A stretch of DNA of 64,000 nucleotides, taken from the NCBI RefSeq assembly GCF_021390645.1, contig NZ_JAJEJT010000004.1, positions 496,001 to 560,000 on the forward strand, in the 5' to 3' direction. The notes beneath the pieces were generated by a model. It made no database searches, was not told the origin of the DNA, and saw nothing but the letters and a program-made list of their open reading frames with translations. This stretch comes from Paraburkholderia flagellata. Its GTDB lineage: Bacteria; Pseudomonadota; Gammaproteobacteria; Burkholderiales; Burkholderiaceae. Position 1 is the first letter of the stretch; every line of letters begins with the position of its first letter. The translations under genes and the position numbers were made by a program. Positions 18,274-26,223 of the stretch are shown in pieces.

Positions 18274-19250
18274 GCGCTCTGCGTTACTGGTATGCGGAAA
18301 ATCGCGGGACCACGTTCGCGTTCGGCCTGTTCGTGCTGATGTTCGCAATATATCTCGTCAACTATCCGTCGAGTTTATCGGCGAATGTGTTTCAGACCGC
18401 GGCGAACAAGGCGGTGCTGCTCGCGCTGGTGTCGATGGGCCAGGCACTCGTCGTGCTCACGGCCGGCATCGATCTCTCTATCGGCATGATGCTCGTGCTG
18501 ACGAATTGCATTGGCTCGTGGATCGTCACGGGCGACGCGCTGCATAGCGCGCTCGGCATTGTCGGTGTGCTCGCGGCAGGCGCGCTGTGCGGCGCGCTCA
18601 ATGGCGTGATCATCATTTTCGGCCGTCTGCAGCCGATCGTGACGACGATCGCGACGGGCGCGGTCTACTACGGAATCGCGCTGTTGCTGCGCCCCGTGCC
18701 CGGCGGAACGATCAACGAGGATCTCGCCGACGCCCTGACCGGCAAGGTCGCGGGTGTCGTGCCGGCGAGCCTGCTGATTCTCATCGCGACGGTGGTGATC
18801 GTCTGGATTCCTTTCAAACGCTCGGCCGTGGGGCGTGCGGCGTATGCGACGGGGTCGTCCGAGCCCGCGGCCTTTCTCTCCGGCATGCCGATCCGCCGCG
18901 CGAAGTTTGCAAGCTACACGCTGGCGGGCCTGCTCGCCGCGATCGGCGGCCTTTTTCTGACCTTCTTCACCGACACCGGCGAAGCGAGCCTTGGCAGCGC
19001 CAACTCATACACGCTCTTTTCGATTGCCGCCGTGGTGATCGGCGGCGTGTCGCTGCTTGGCGGCAAGGGCAGTGCGATTGGCGCGATCTTCGGCGCGTTC
19101 GCGTTCCGCTCGATCGGCGACCTGCTGTTCGTGTTCAACGTCGACGCGCTGTGGCAGCCGCTATTCCAGGGCGTGATTCTTCTGCTTGCTGTCGCGATTG
19201 GCGCATGCGGGCTGTTCAGCGTGCGCAACCGTCTGGAGTGGTTCCAATGA
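18270..19250 (+). CDS. Sugar ABC transporter permease 1 (CUT2, RbsC-like)
   Basis: This 326-residue polytopic inner-membrane permease is of the branched/ribose type, with about 8-10 hydrophobic segments. The family signature around LVVLTAGIDLSIGMMLVLTN and the EAA-like region before AGLLAAIGGLFLT are visible. Its start overlaps the ATPase stop and its own stop overlaps the next permease start, so all four genes form one tightly coupled unit. It is paired with a second, different permease to form a heterodimeric channel. Confidence 0.92.
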   Translation: MSALRYWYAENRGTTFAFGLFVLMFAIYLVNYPSSLSANVFQTAANKAVLLALVSMGQALVVLTAGIDLSIGMMLVLTNCIGSWIVTGDALHSALGIVGVLAAGALCGALNGVIIIFGRLQPIVTTIATGAVYYGIALLLRPVPGGTINEDLADALTGKVAGVVPASLLILIATVVIVWIPFKRSAVGRAAYATGSSEPAAFLSGMPIRRAKFASYTLAGLLAAIGGLFLTFFTDTGEASLGSANSYTLFSIAAVVIGGVSLLGGKGSAIGAIFGAFAFRSIGDLLFVFNVDALWQPLFQGVILLLAVAIGACGLFSVRNRLEWFQ

Positions 19251-20233
19251 GCGGCGTTTCTGCAAGCACCCGGACCACGTTCGTGTCGAGACTCACGCGC
19301 AGGATCGACAAGCCGATCGTGATTGCGTTCGGGTGCATCATTGCGCTGCTGCTCGTCGGCGGGATGTATTCGCGCAACTTCACGTCGCCGGAGTACATCC
19401 TGCTGCAACTGAAGGTCGGCGCGTTTCTCGGCATTATCGCGACCGGTCTGATGATGGTGATTCTGCTCGGCCACATCGACCTGTCTTTGCCGTGGACGAT
19501 CACGGTCGGCGCCATGATGGCGTGCGCCGTGGCGGGGCACGGCGAACTCGGGCAAATTCTCGCGATTCCGGTCGGCATCGGTTGCGGCGTGCTGATCGGC
19601 ATCGTCAACGGCATTCTCGTCGCACTCCTGCGCATTCCTTCGATGATCGCGACGCTCGCGACCAACGCGGTCGCGCAGGGCATCATGATCGTCTACACAG
19701 GCGGATCGTCGCCGCAGGATTCCGCGCCGGACGTCATGCGATGGCTCGCCGCGGGCTGGCTCGTACCGGGCGTGCCCAATGCCGTTGCGCTGTGGGTGGT
19801 GATCGGAGCCGCGACGATGTTCCTGCTCTCGCGTACGACCTTCGGCCGGACGCTATACGCGATCGGCAACACCGAGCGCGCCGCATACCTTTCCGGCATC
19901 GATACGCGGCTCGTGACCGTGGCCGCGTTCGCCGTGTGCAGCGCGTTCGCCGCGTTCGGCGGCGTGCTGCTCGCGGGTTATGCGTCGAAGGCGGCGCAGT
20001 CGATGGGCGACGCTTACCTGCTGCCCGCGATCGCGGCGGTGGTGCTCGGCGGCACGTCCATTCTGGGCGGCCGGGGCTCGTACCTCGGCACCGTGGCCGG
20101 TGCGATCCTCATCACGCTGCTGCAATCGATCCTCTCGGTTGCGCAGATGCCGGAGGCGGGACGCCAGATCATCTACGGCGTGGTGATTGCCGCGATGCTC
20201 CTGCTGTACGGGCGCAGCAAGCGGGAAGCGTAA
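19247..20233 (+). CDS. Sugar ABC transporter permease 2 (CUT2, RbsC-like)
   Basis: This is the second channel subunit, 328 residues. The ATG at 19247 was chosen because it gives an ATGA overlap with the previous stop and a normal N-terminus (MSGVSASTRTTFVS) before the first membrane helix. Conserved segments include GLMMVILLGHIDLSLPWTIT and IAAVVLGGTSILGGRGSYLG. It differs from permease 1 and is not a recent duplicate. It is the last gene of the operon, and a GC-rich hairpin follows at 20237-20255. Confidence 0.92.
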   Translation: MSGVSASTRTTFVSRLTRRIDKPIVIAFGCIIALLLVGGMYSRNFTSPEYILLQLKVGAFLGIIATGLMMVILLGHIDLSLPWTITVGAMMACAVAGHGELGQILAIPVGIGCGVLIGIVNGILVALLRIPSMIATLATNAVAQGIMIVYTGGSSPQDSAPDVMRWLAAGWLVPGVPNAVALWVVIGAATMFLLSRTTFGRTLYAIGNTERAAYLSGIDTRLVTVAAFAVCSAFAAFGGVLLAGYASKAAQSMGDAYLLPAIAAVVLGGTSILGGRGSYLGTVAGAILITLLQSILSVAQMPEAGRQIIYGVVIAAMLLLYGRSKREA

Positions 20234-20236
20234 GTT

Positions 20237-20255
20237 GCGGGGGCGAGCCCCCCGC
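20237..20255 (+). terminator. Hairpin after the sugar ABC operon
   Basis: A 7-base stem GCGGGGG/CCCCCGC with the loop CGAGC lies 4 bases after the last stop codon. It lacks a T tract, so termination efficiency is uncertain. It also faces the convergent SDR gene. Confidence 0.45.
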
Positions 20256-20281
20256 TTGAATCGCCCCGTTCGAGAACGTCA

Positions 20282-21082
20282 CTACGCAACGCGATAGCGC
20301 GCAGCGGGCGTATTAGTCGACAGTTGCGTGGACATCGCGCGGCGAGCCGTCTCGAACGTGTTCCATTGCTCCACGTCGTGCAGCGAGGGGATCGTCACGG
20401 TTTCGCCACGCTCGAAGCCGATCAGGGCAGCGCTCACCATGTCTTGCGCGGACATGACGATCGCACTGTCGAGATGTTCGAGCGGCAGTCCACCCGTCTC
20501 CCAGAACTCAGTAGCCGTGGCGCCGGGCAGCACCGCCTGCACGCGGACGCCTTTGGCCGCCAGTTCATGATGCAGCGACTGGCTGAAGGCGAGCACGAAC
20601 GCCTTGGTGCCGCCATACACGCCGTTGAGGATCTCGGGCGCGATGCTCACGATGGACGCGATATTGATGATCGCGCCGTTGCCGCGCGCGATGAACCCCG
20701 GCACGGCCGCGTAGGTGAGCCGTGTGAGCGCGGTGACATTCAACTCGATCATGCGCGTCATGTAATCGACATCGCTGTCCACGAGCGGCGTGTGCGTGCC
20801 GATGCCCGCGTTGTTCACGAGCAGCGTGAGGCTCGCGTCGTCGCGCAGGCGTGCTTCCACGGCGGCGAGATCGTGGCGGTCGTTCAGATCGGCGGCGAGC
20901 ACTTCCACGTCGCGCCGGGTTTCGCTGGTGATGCGCTTGGCGAGCGCGGCGAGCCGGTCGCGATTGCGCGCGACGAGCACGAGGTCGTAGCCCTGGCGCG
21001 CGAGTTCTGCGGCGTACACGGCGCCGATGCCGGAAGAGGCGCCGGTGACGAGCGCGGTGCCGCGATGAGATGGCTGGGTCAT
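20282..21082 (-). CDS. SDR family NAD(P)-dependent oxidoreductase
   Basis: This is a 266-residue classical short-chain dehydrogenase. The cofactor motif TGASSGIG lies at about 14-21 and NNAGIG at about 91-96. The active-site Tyr and Lys are in YGGTK (about 156-160), with a preceding Ser in NIASIVSI. The Arg at the second beta-strand end (VARNRDRL) suggests NADP preference. It is divergent from the GlxA-type regulator at 21225, which may control it. The substrate is unknown. Confidence 0.9.
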   Translation of the reverse strand: MTQPSHRGTALVTGASSGIGAVYAAELARQGYDLVLVARNRDRLAALAKRITSETRRDVEVLAADLNDRHDLAAVEARLRDDASLTLLVNNAGIGTHTPLVDSDVDYMTRMIELNVTALTRLTYAAVPGFIARGNGAIINIASIVSIAPEILNGVYGGTKAFVLAFSQSLHHELAAKGVRVQAVLPGATATEFWETGGLPLEHLDSAIVMSAQDMVSAALIGFERGETVTIPSLHDVEQWNTFETARRAMSTQLSTNTPAARYRVA

Positions 21083-21195
21083 GATTGCACTCCTTTGCGT
21101 AGCGGCGCGAATGGTTAGGTAACGTACGGGTGGCGCTGCTGTGAATGCATTCTGGCCGCGATTGACCGTGGCGCAAATGACGTATATGGTCGTGT

Positions 21196-21229
21196 TTTAG
21201 GACATGCAGCGACAGGAGTAGGACATGCA
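21196..21229 (+). promoter_or_regulatory. Direct repeat TAGGACATGCA before the GlxA-type regulator
   Basis: An 11-base direct repeat TAGGACATGCA lies at 21198-21208 and 21219-21229, spaced 21 bases (two helical turns). The second copy contains the start codon. A related TTTAGGACA also occurs next to the other GlxA gene (23183-23191). AraC-type factors often bind direct repeats with this spacing, so autoregulation is plausible but unproven. Confidence 0.4.
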
Positions 21230-22178
21230 CCGCATCGGCTACCTGCTGAGCGACGGGTTCCAGGTGATGGCGCTCGCGACCCAAAGCGTTTTCGAATACG
21301 CGAATTTCGTGGCGGGCTCGCCGTTTTACGCGATCGAGAACTATTCGGTGGCGGGCGGCGCGGTTCGTTCATCGCTCGGCATGAGCGTGGACACGCAGCG
21401 CACACCCGCGCCCGCGCGCAGCCGCGTGGACACCTGGATTGTCGCGGGCGTGAACGATCCGCTTGCCGAGGCTGCTGCACCCGCGATGCTGGCGTTCCTG
21501 CGCCGCGCGAGCGGCCGTGCGCGCCGGGTGGCGGGCATCTGCACGGGCGGCTTCGTGCTGGCCGAGGCGGGCCTGCTCGACGGCCGCCGCGCCACCATGC
21601 ACTGGTTCTACGCGCGCGATCTGCAGCAGCGCTTCCCAGAGGTTCGCGTGGAAGACGACCGCATCTATATCGTCGACGGGCCGGTCTGGACGTCGGCGGG
21701 CATGACAGCGGGGCTCGATCTCGCGCTCGCCATGGTCGAGCGCGACCTCGGCGCGGAGGTGGCGCGTTCGGTTGCGCACAAGCTGGTCATGCATCAGCGT
21801 CGTTCGGGCGGCCAGTCGCAGCATTCGGAAATGCTCGCGCTGGCTCCAAAATCCGACCGCATCCAGAACGCGCTCGACTACGCGCGCCGCAACCTGAGCA
21901 GCGCGCTCACGGTGGAGCAGCTCGCCGAAGCCGTGCATCTGAGCCCGCGTCAGTTCAGCCGCGTTTTCACGGCGGAAACGGGGCAGTCGCCCGCGCGCGC
22001 CGTGGAGGGGCTGCGCCTGGAGGCGGCGCGGCTCATGATCGAGCAGAGCACGCATCCGCTCGATGTCATCGCACGCGAAACCGGCTTTCGTGACCGGCGG
22101 CACATGCGCGAGGCCTTCGTGCGTGGCTTAGGCGTGCCGCCACAAGCGGTGCGGCGCGAGATGCGCGCGGGGGCGTAG
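21225..22178 (+). CDS. GlxA-family regulator (DJ-1/PfpI sensor plus AraC DNA-binding domain)
   Basis: This 317-residue transcription factor has an N-terminal DJ-1/PfpI-like domain (about 1-185) with the conserved Cys in GICTGGFVLAEAGLLDG. A C-terminal AraC helix-turn-helix pair follows (about 215-312, including VEQLAEAVHLSPRQFSRVF). DJ-1-AraC fusions regulate, for example, amine, arginine or choline-derivative catabolism, but the effector here is unknown. It is divergent from the SDR gene and ends 6 bases from a second, convergent GlxA-type gene. Confidence 0.9.
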   Translation: MHRIGYLLSDGFQVMALATQSVFEYANFVAGSPFYAIENYSVAGGAVRSSLGMSVDTQRTPAPARSRVDTWIVAGVNDPLAEAAAPAMLAFLRRASGRARRVAGICTGGFVLAEAGLLDGRRATMHWFYARDLQQRFPEVRVEDDRIYIVDGPVWTSAGMTAGLDLALAMVERDLGAEVARSVAHKLVMHQRRSGGQSQHSEMLALAPKSDRIQNALDYARRNLSSALTVEQLAEAVHLSPRQFSRVFTAETGQSPARAVEGLRLEAARLMIEQSTHPLDVIARETGFRDRRHMREAFVRGLGVPPQAVRREMRAGA

Positions 22179-22184
22179 GCCTTA

Positions 22185-23180
22185 CTAAGAATCCGCTTTG
22201 CGGCTGCGTTTGCCCTTCGCAGTGACCGCGCCGAAGTGCGTGCGATATTGCTGCGGCGTGGTGCCCAGCCTGCGCTTGAATGCCACGCGCAAATGATCGG
22301 CGTCGCGCATGCCGCATCGGAAGGCCACGGTTTTCAACGGCGCCGTGCTGTTTTCTAGCATGACGCGCGCCGCGTCGATGCGCGCGCTCTCGACGAAATC
22401 GGCGGGCGTTACGTTGGTATCGCGCACGAAGATTCTCGCGAAGTTTCGCTTGCTCATTTTCGCTACAGCGGCAAGTACTTCCACGCCCAGATCCTCATTC
22501 AGATGCCCGAGCACATACTGCTGCACCTGGGCAATGGGGGACGATGCCTCCGCGTAGGGCGTGAGGTACGGGCTGAACTGCGACTGGCCGCCCGCGCGCT
22601 GCACGAACACCACCAACCGCCGCGCCACTTTCAGCGCGATTTCCGGACCGTGGTCCTGAGCCAGCAGGTACAGCGAGAGATCGATGCCCGCCGTCACGCC
22701 CGCCGAGGTATAGAGATTGCCGTCCTGAATGAAGATCCTGTCGAATTCGACGTTCGCAGTGGGGCACATTGCGGCGAGGGCGGCGGCGTCGTTCCAGTGC
22801 GTCGTGACGGTGCGCTCGTCGAGCAAGCCTGCATGTCCGAGCGTCAGCGCGCCGTTGCAGATCGATCCGAAGCGCCGGGCGCGCGCGCTGGCTTCGCGCA
22901 GCCATGCATGCGCCGCATCGGGAAGCGGCTGCTCCACGAGCGAAGGCCCGCCTGCAACGAGCAGCAAATCGTAGTGGCCGTGTGCCTCGCTGAAGTGCCG
23001 GTCCGCGCCGATGCGTACGCCGCTCGAGCAGCGTACGGTGTCGCGCTCCGTTGCAATCAGCTCGAGCTGGTATTGCGCCTCGGGCGCGAGCAGCCGGTTG
23101 GCCTCCGAGAAAACGTCGGTGGGCCCGAACACGTCGAGAGCCTGGACGCCTGGGAAGACGAGAAGCGCAACGGTAAGCAT
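22185..23180 (-). CDS. GlxA-family regulator (DJ-1/PfpI sensor plus AraC DNA-binding domain)
   Basis: This second, distinct GlxA-type regulator has 331 residues. The DJ-1-like domain carries GSICNGALTLGHAGLLDE and THWNDA, followed by the family hallmark RAGGQSQFS. The AraC domain is at the C-terminus (LAAVAKMSKRNFARIFV and later FRCGMRDADHLRVAFKR). It lies 37 bases downstream of the DHA2 efflux gene on the same strand and may be co-transcribed with it, suggesting that it controls the pump. It is more similar to the gene at 61232 than to its convergent neighbour at 21225. Confidence 0.9.
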   Translation of the reverse strand: MLTVALLVFPGVQALDVFGPTDVFSEANRLLAPEAQYQLELIATERDTVRCSSGVRIGADRHFSEAHGHYDLLLVAGGPSLVEQPLPDAAHAWLREASARARRFGSICNGALTLGHAGLLDERTVTTHWNDAAALAAMCPTANVEFDRIFIQDGNLYTSAGVTAGIDLSLYLLAQDHGPEIALKVARRLVVFVQRAGGQSQFSPYLTPYAEASSPIAQVQQYVLGHLNEDLGVEVLAAVAKMSKRNFARIFVRDTNVTPADFVESARIDAARVMLENSTAPLKTVAFRCGMRDADHLRVAFKRRLGTTPQQYRTHFGAVTAKGKRSRKADS

Positions 23181-23217
23181 CGTTTAGGACACAGAATGAG
23201 TCAGGGTTGGAGTCTCG

Positions 23218-24615
23218 CTAGCGTCGCGCGAGAATATGCGCACCCGCGCTGCGCGGCAGCAGCACACTGTCTGCCACGCCCAACGCCGCGAGCGCCGTGA
23301 TGAACCAGAACGCCAGGTGGAAGTCGGCGGCGCCGGCCGTCCCCGCATGCGTGCCGCGCAGCGCCTCCGCAACCGAAAGCGCCAGCGCACCCACTGCGAT
23401 TCCCATGCCGGCGTTCATCTGCTGCAGAACGGAGAACAGTGTCGTCGCATCGCGCATCTGCGCCTGAGGCACATCGGCGAAACCGATGGTGTTCAGCGCG
23501 GTGAACTGCATCGAGCGCACGAGGCCGCTGAAAAACAGCAGCGCCGCCACGACCACGCGCGGCGTGTCGGCCCCGAGCAGCGTGAAACCCGCGAAGCCGA
23601 GCGCGACCAGTGTGCCGTTGGCAATCAGCACGGTGCGAAAGCCGAAGCGGTTCATGACCCACGTGGTGCCCGGCTTCATGCACAGGTTGCCGGCGAACAG
23701 CCACAGCAGCAGCGCGCCCGAAGCCACGGCGCTCCACCCGAACGCCACCTGAAACATCAGCGGCAACAGAAATGGCGCGGTGCCGATCGCGGTGCGGAAC
23801 AGCGAGCCACCGAACACGGTCACGCGAAACGTGTTGATCTTCACGGGCGCGAGGTCGAACAGCGGATGCGGCACGCGGTGCAAATGTACGACGGCAGCCG
23901 CCAATAGCGCCACGCCCGCCACGCAGGTGCCGATCGACACGGAAGTGGTGACGTCGGAGCGGCTCGCCATTTCGATGCCGCTCATGACGAACGCGAAGCC
24001 GAGGCCGCTCAGCACGAAGCCGAAGGTGTCGAAGCGCCGGGGTTGCGTGTGCTCGTCGCGCAGGAGCATCAACGCGGCGACGAGCGCGGCCACGCCGAGC
24101 GGCAGGTTGAGCAGGAAGATCCAGTGCCAGCTCCAGTGTGTGCTGATCCAGCCGCCGAGCGGCGGCCCGAGAATGGGCGCGACCAGCGCGGGCCAGGTGA
24201 GGATCGCAATGGCGCGCACGATCTCGTGTTTCGGCGTGTCGCGCAGCACGACGAGGCGGCCCACCGGCACCATCATCGCGCCGCCTAGTCCCTGAAGCAC
24301 GCGCGCGGCGGTGAAGGCGAAGAGGCCGGTGCTCATCGCGCACAGCAGCGAGGCCACGCTGAACACCGTGATGGCCGTGGCGAACACGCGGCGCGCGCCA
24401 AAGCGCTCGGCGAACCAGCCGCTCACGGGGATGAACATCGTGAGCGCGACGAGGTAGGCGGAGACACCGATCGAGAGGTACGCGGGCGCGGTGTGAAAGT
24501 CGCGCGCGATGATGGGCAGCGAGGTGGTGATGACCGTGGCATCGAGGTTCTCCATGAAGAACGTTGCGGCCACAAGGAATGCGACGGCGGTGCGGCGATC
24601 GAGAGCGTGCTGCAT
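23218..24615 (-). CDS. MFS multidrug efflux transporter (DHA2/EmrB-QacA type)
   Basis: This 465-residue drug:proton antiporter of the major facilitator superfamily resides in the inner membrane. The N-terminal DHA2 signature FMENLDATVITTSLPIIARDF is present, with motif C-like GPPLGGWISTHWSWHWIFL about 150 residues in. A long hydrophobic pattern is consistent with 13-14 helices. The start ATG at 24613-24615 follows a plausible ribosome site. It is followed by the GlxA-type regulator on the same strand. The substrate range is not predictable from sequence. Confidence 0.9.
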   Translation of the reverse strand: MQHALDRRTAVAFLVAATFFMENLDATVITTSLPIIARDFHTAPAYLSIGVSAYLVALTMFIPVSGWFAERFGARRVFATAITVFSVASLLCAMSTGLFAFTAARVLQGLGGAMMVPVGRLVVLRDTPKHEIVRAIAILTWPALVAPILGPPLGGWISTHWSWHWIFLLNLPLGVAALVAALMLLRDEHTQPRRFDTFGFVLSGLGFAFVMSGIEMASRSDVTTSVSIGTCVAGVALLAAAVVHLHRVPHPLFDLAPVKINTFRVTVFGGSLFRTAIGTAPFLLPLMFQVAFGWSAVASGALLLWLFAGNLCMKPGTTWVMNRFGFRTVLIANGTLVALGFAGFTLLGADTPRVVVAALLFFSGLVRSMQFTALNTIGFADVPQAQMRDATTLFSVLQQMNAGMGIAVGALALSVAEALRGTHAGTAGAADFHLAFWFITALAALGVADSVLLPRSAGAHILARR

Positions 24616-24769
24616 CAGGCGTGTTCCTGGATGTGATTCTTTGACTGCGGCCAGATTCGGCGCGCAGTGTCCCTCATTCTACTGAAGTTGGCCGACTCCG
24701 CTCGCGGGCACGTTCCCTGCGTGACTTGTCTTGACCATGCGATATCCATCGCAAAGGGAGGTCGAAACG

Positions 24770-25057
24770 ATGAACAACCAGCGCGACAAGTCCCAACAGC
24801 CCGAAGAAGCACCGGAGCCGCGCGGCACGGATCTGCCCAAGCCATTTGGGGACGCTGTGCCCGCGCCTGCCGAGCCGGGTCTCGATCAGCCGTTGCCGCC
24901 AAAGACGCACGATTTGCCGACGGAGGAGGCGGCCGAGAAGCCTGGCGAGTCAGATCGAGCGCCGCAGAACGATATTTCCAGGCCGCTGGGCGGCGCGGTG
25001 CCCACGCCGGTCGAGCCCGGCCTCGACCAGCCTCTGCCGCCTAAAAAACACCCGTGA
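24770..25057 (+). CDS. Small proline-rich protein with internal duplication
   Basis: This 95-residue, highly hydrophilic and probably disordered protein matches no family I know. The ATG at 24770 follows a strong Shine-Dalgarno (GGGAGGTC). The sequence is rich in Pro, Glu, Asp, Lys and Gln and has no Cys, membrane segment or signal peptide. Two 25-residue units (23-47 and 70-94) share 18 identical positions, including a perfect 11-residue peptide EPGLDQPLPPK. The gene is divergent from the DHA2 efflux gene. The function is unknown; conservation of the repeat at the protein level argues that it is a real gene. Confidence 0.65.
   Translation: MNNQRDKSQQPEEAPEPRGTDLPKPFGDAVPAPAEPGLDQPLPPKTHDLPTEEAAEKPGESDRAPQNDISRPLGGAVPTPVEPGLDQPLPPKKHP
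24836..25051 (+). repeat. Two diverged coding repeats of about 75 bases, 141 bases apart
   Basis: The units at 24836-24910 and 24977-25051 encode the duplicated peptide. In the 11 identical codons, seven differ only by silent changes, so the DNA has diverged while the peptide has been kept. Confidence 0.7.
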
Positions 25058-25154
25058 CATGGGCGGCGGTTTCACTCAGCGTCGAGCATATCCGTGACGT
25101 TGGCCCAAGCTCGCTGTATTACGATGCAGGGCAAATCGATACGGAGAGGATGAG

Positions 25155-26054
25155 ATGAATGAGCTTCGGGGCCTGCAGTGTTTCGTGACACTCGCCGAGG
25201 AACTGAACTTCAGCCGCGCCGCGGAACGTCTGCACATCGCGCAGCCGGCGCTGAGCCAGCAGATACGGGCTCTCGAGGACCGCGTGGGCACGCAACTGAT
25301 CGATCGCACGCGCCGCCCGTTGCGCCTGACGGAAGCGGGGCAGTATCTGGCCACCGAAGCGCGGCAGATTCTCGGTTCGCTCGCCGAGGTGACGCACGGG
25401 GCGCTGGAGATCGGCGTGGGCCGGCGCGGCTGGCTCAGTATTGGCTTCACGCGCTCGTCGATGTACAGCGTCCTGCCGCCCGCGCTCAAGGCGTTTCATC
25501 AGGCGTATCCGCAGGTCGAACTCAAGCTGTTCGAAATGCTGACCGATGAGCAGACCGACGCCTTGCGCGACATGCGCATTCATATCGGCATCGGGCGGCA
25601 ACCGCTCGCCGAGCCCGGCTACACGACCTTGCCGCTGCTGCGCGAGCGGCTCGTCGTGTTGATGGCGTCCGATCATCCGCTCGCCAAACGAAAGAGGGTA
25701 CGCATCGACGAACTCGCCGATACGCCGTTGATCCTCTACCCGAAGCATCAAAACGCGCAGTTCAAGCGCACGGTGCAGGCGCTCTACCGCGACGCGGGCG
25801 TGACGCCATTCGTCGCGCACCAGGCTTACGAGATCCAGACTGCCATTGCGCTCGTGGCGGCGGGACTTGGCGTGACCGTGGTGGGCGAATCGGTGGCGCG
25901 GCACGGCCGCGCCGACGTCGTGGCGCGCCACCTCGAAGGCCCGGGCGCTGCGCAGCGTACCGTGCTGGCGGCAACGTTTCGCAGCGACGACGCCTCGCCG
26001 CATCTGCGCGCGTTTCTCGAGTGCCTGCCGCCGCCGCTTGCCAGCACACTATAA
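25155..26054 (+). CDS. LysR-type regulator of the oxalomesaconate-pathway genes (GalR-like)
   Basis: This 299-residue LysR-type factor has an N-terminal winged helix (about 1-60, NFSRAAERLHIAQPALSQQIRALE) and a periplasmic-binding-like effector domain. It resembles the CatR/CbnR subgroup in the LSIGFTRSSMYSVLPPALK and ITLL-type segments. It precedes an MFS carrier and two lower-pathway enzymes of aromatic 4,5-cleavage in the same direction, as GalR-type regulators do. A LysR-box-like palindrome overlaps its stop codon (26049-26068). The inducer is presumably a pathway aromatic or intermediate, which is inference. Confidence 0.85.
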   Translation: MNELRGLQCFVTLAEELNFSRAAERLHIAQPALSQQIRALEDRVGTQLIDRTRRPLRLTEAGQYLATEARQILGSLAEVTHGALEIGVGRRGWLSIGFTRSSMYSVLPPALKAFHQAYPQVELKLFEMLTDEQTDALRDMRIHIGIGRQPLAEPGYTTLPLLRERLVVLMASDHPLAKRKRVRIDELADTPLILYPKHQNAQFKRTVQALYRDAGVTPFVAHQAYEIQTAIALVAAGLGVTVVGESVARHGRADVVARHLEGPGAAQRTVLAATFRSDDASPHLRAFLECLPPPLASTL

Positions 26055-26068
26055 GCGCACGCTTATAG
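26049..26068. promoter_or_regulatory. LysR-box-like palindrome upstream of the MFS-ligJ-ligK genes
   Basis: A perfect inverted repeat CTATAAGCG-CA-CGCTTATAG overlaps the regulator stop codon, 156 bases before the MFS gene. Its ends, CTATA and TATAG, match the published LysR-type consensus except that the spacer is 10 instead of 9 bases. It could instead act as a hairpin terminator, but no T tract follows. Confidence 0.5.
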
Positions 26069-26223
26069 AAGCATAAGTATCGCGTCTTGGACTCGACGCT
26101 CCCCGCTTCTTATTATCGAAACTCAGGCGTCCCGTCTCGTGGGGTGCCGCCGGCAGCGCTCATCGCTGCCGGCCGATAACGATGCAGCGACGGCACCGCC
26201 CGTCGCCATGAGGCGGAGACAGC

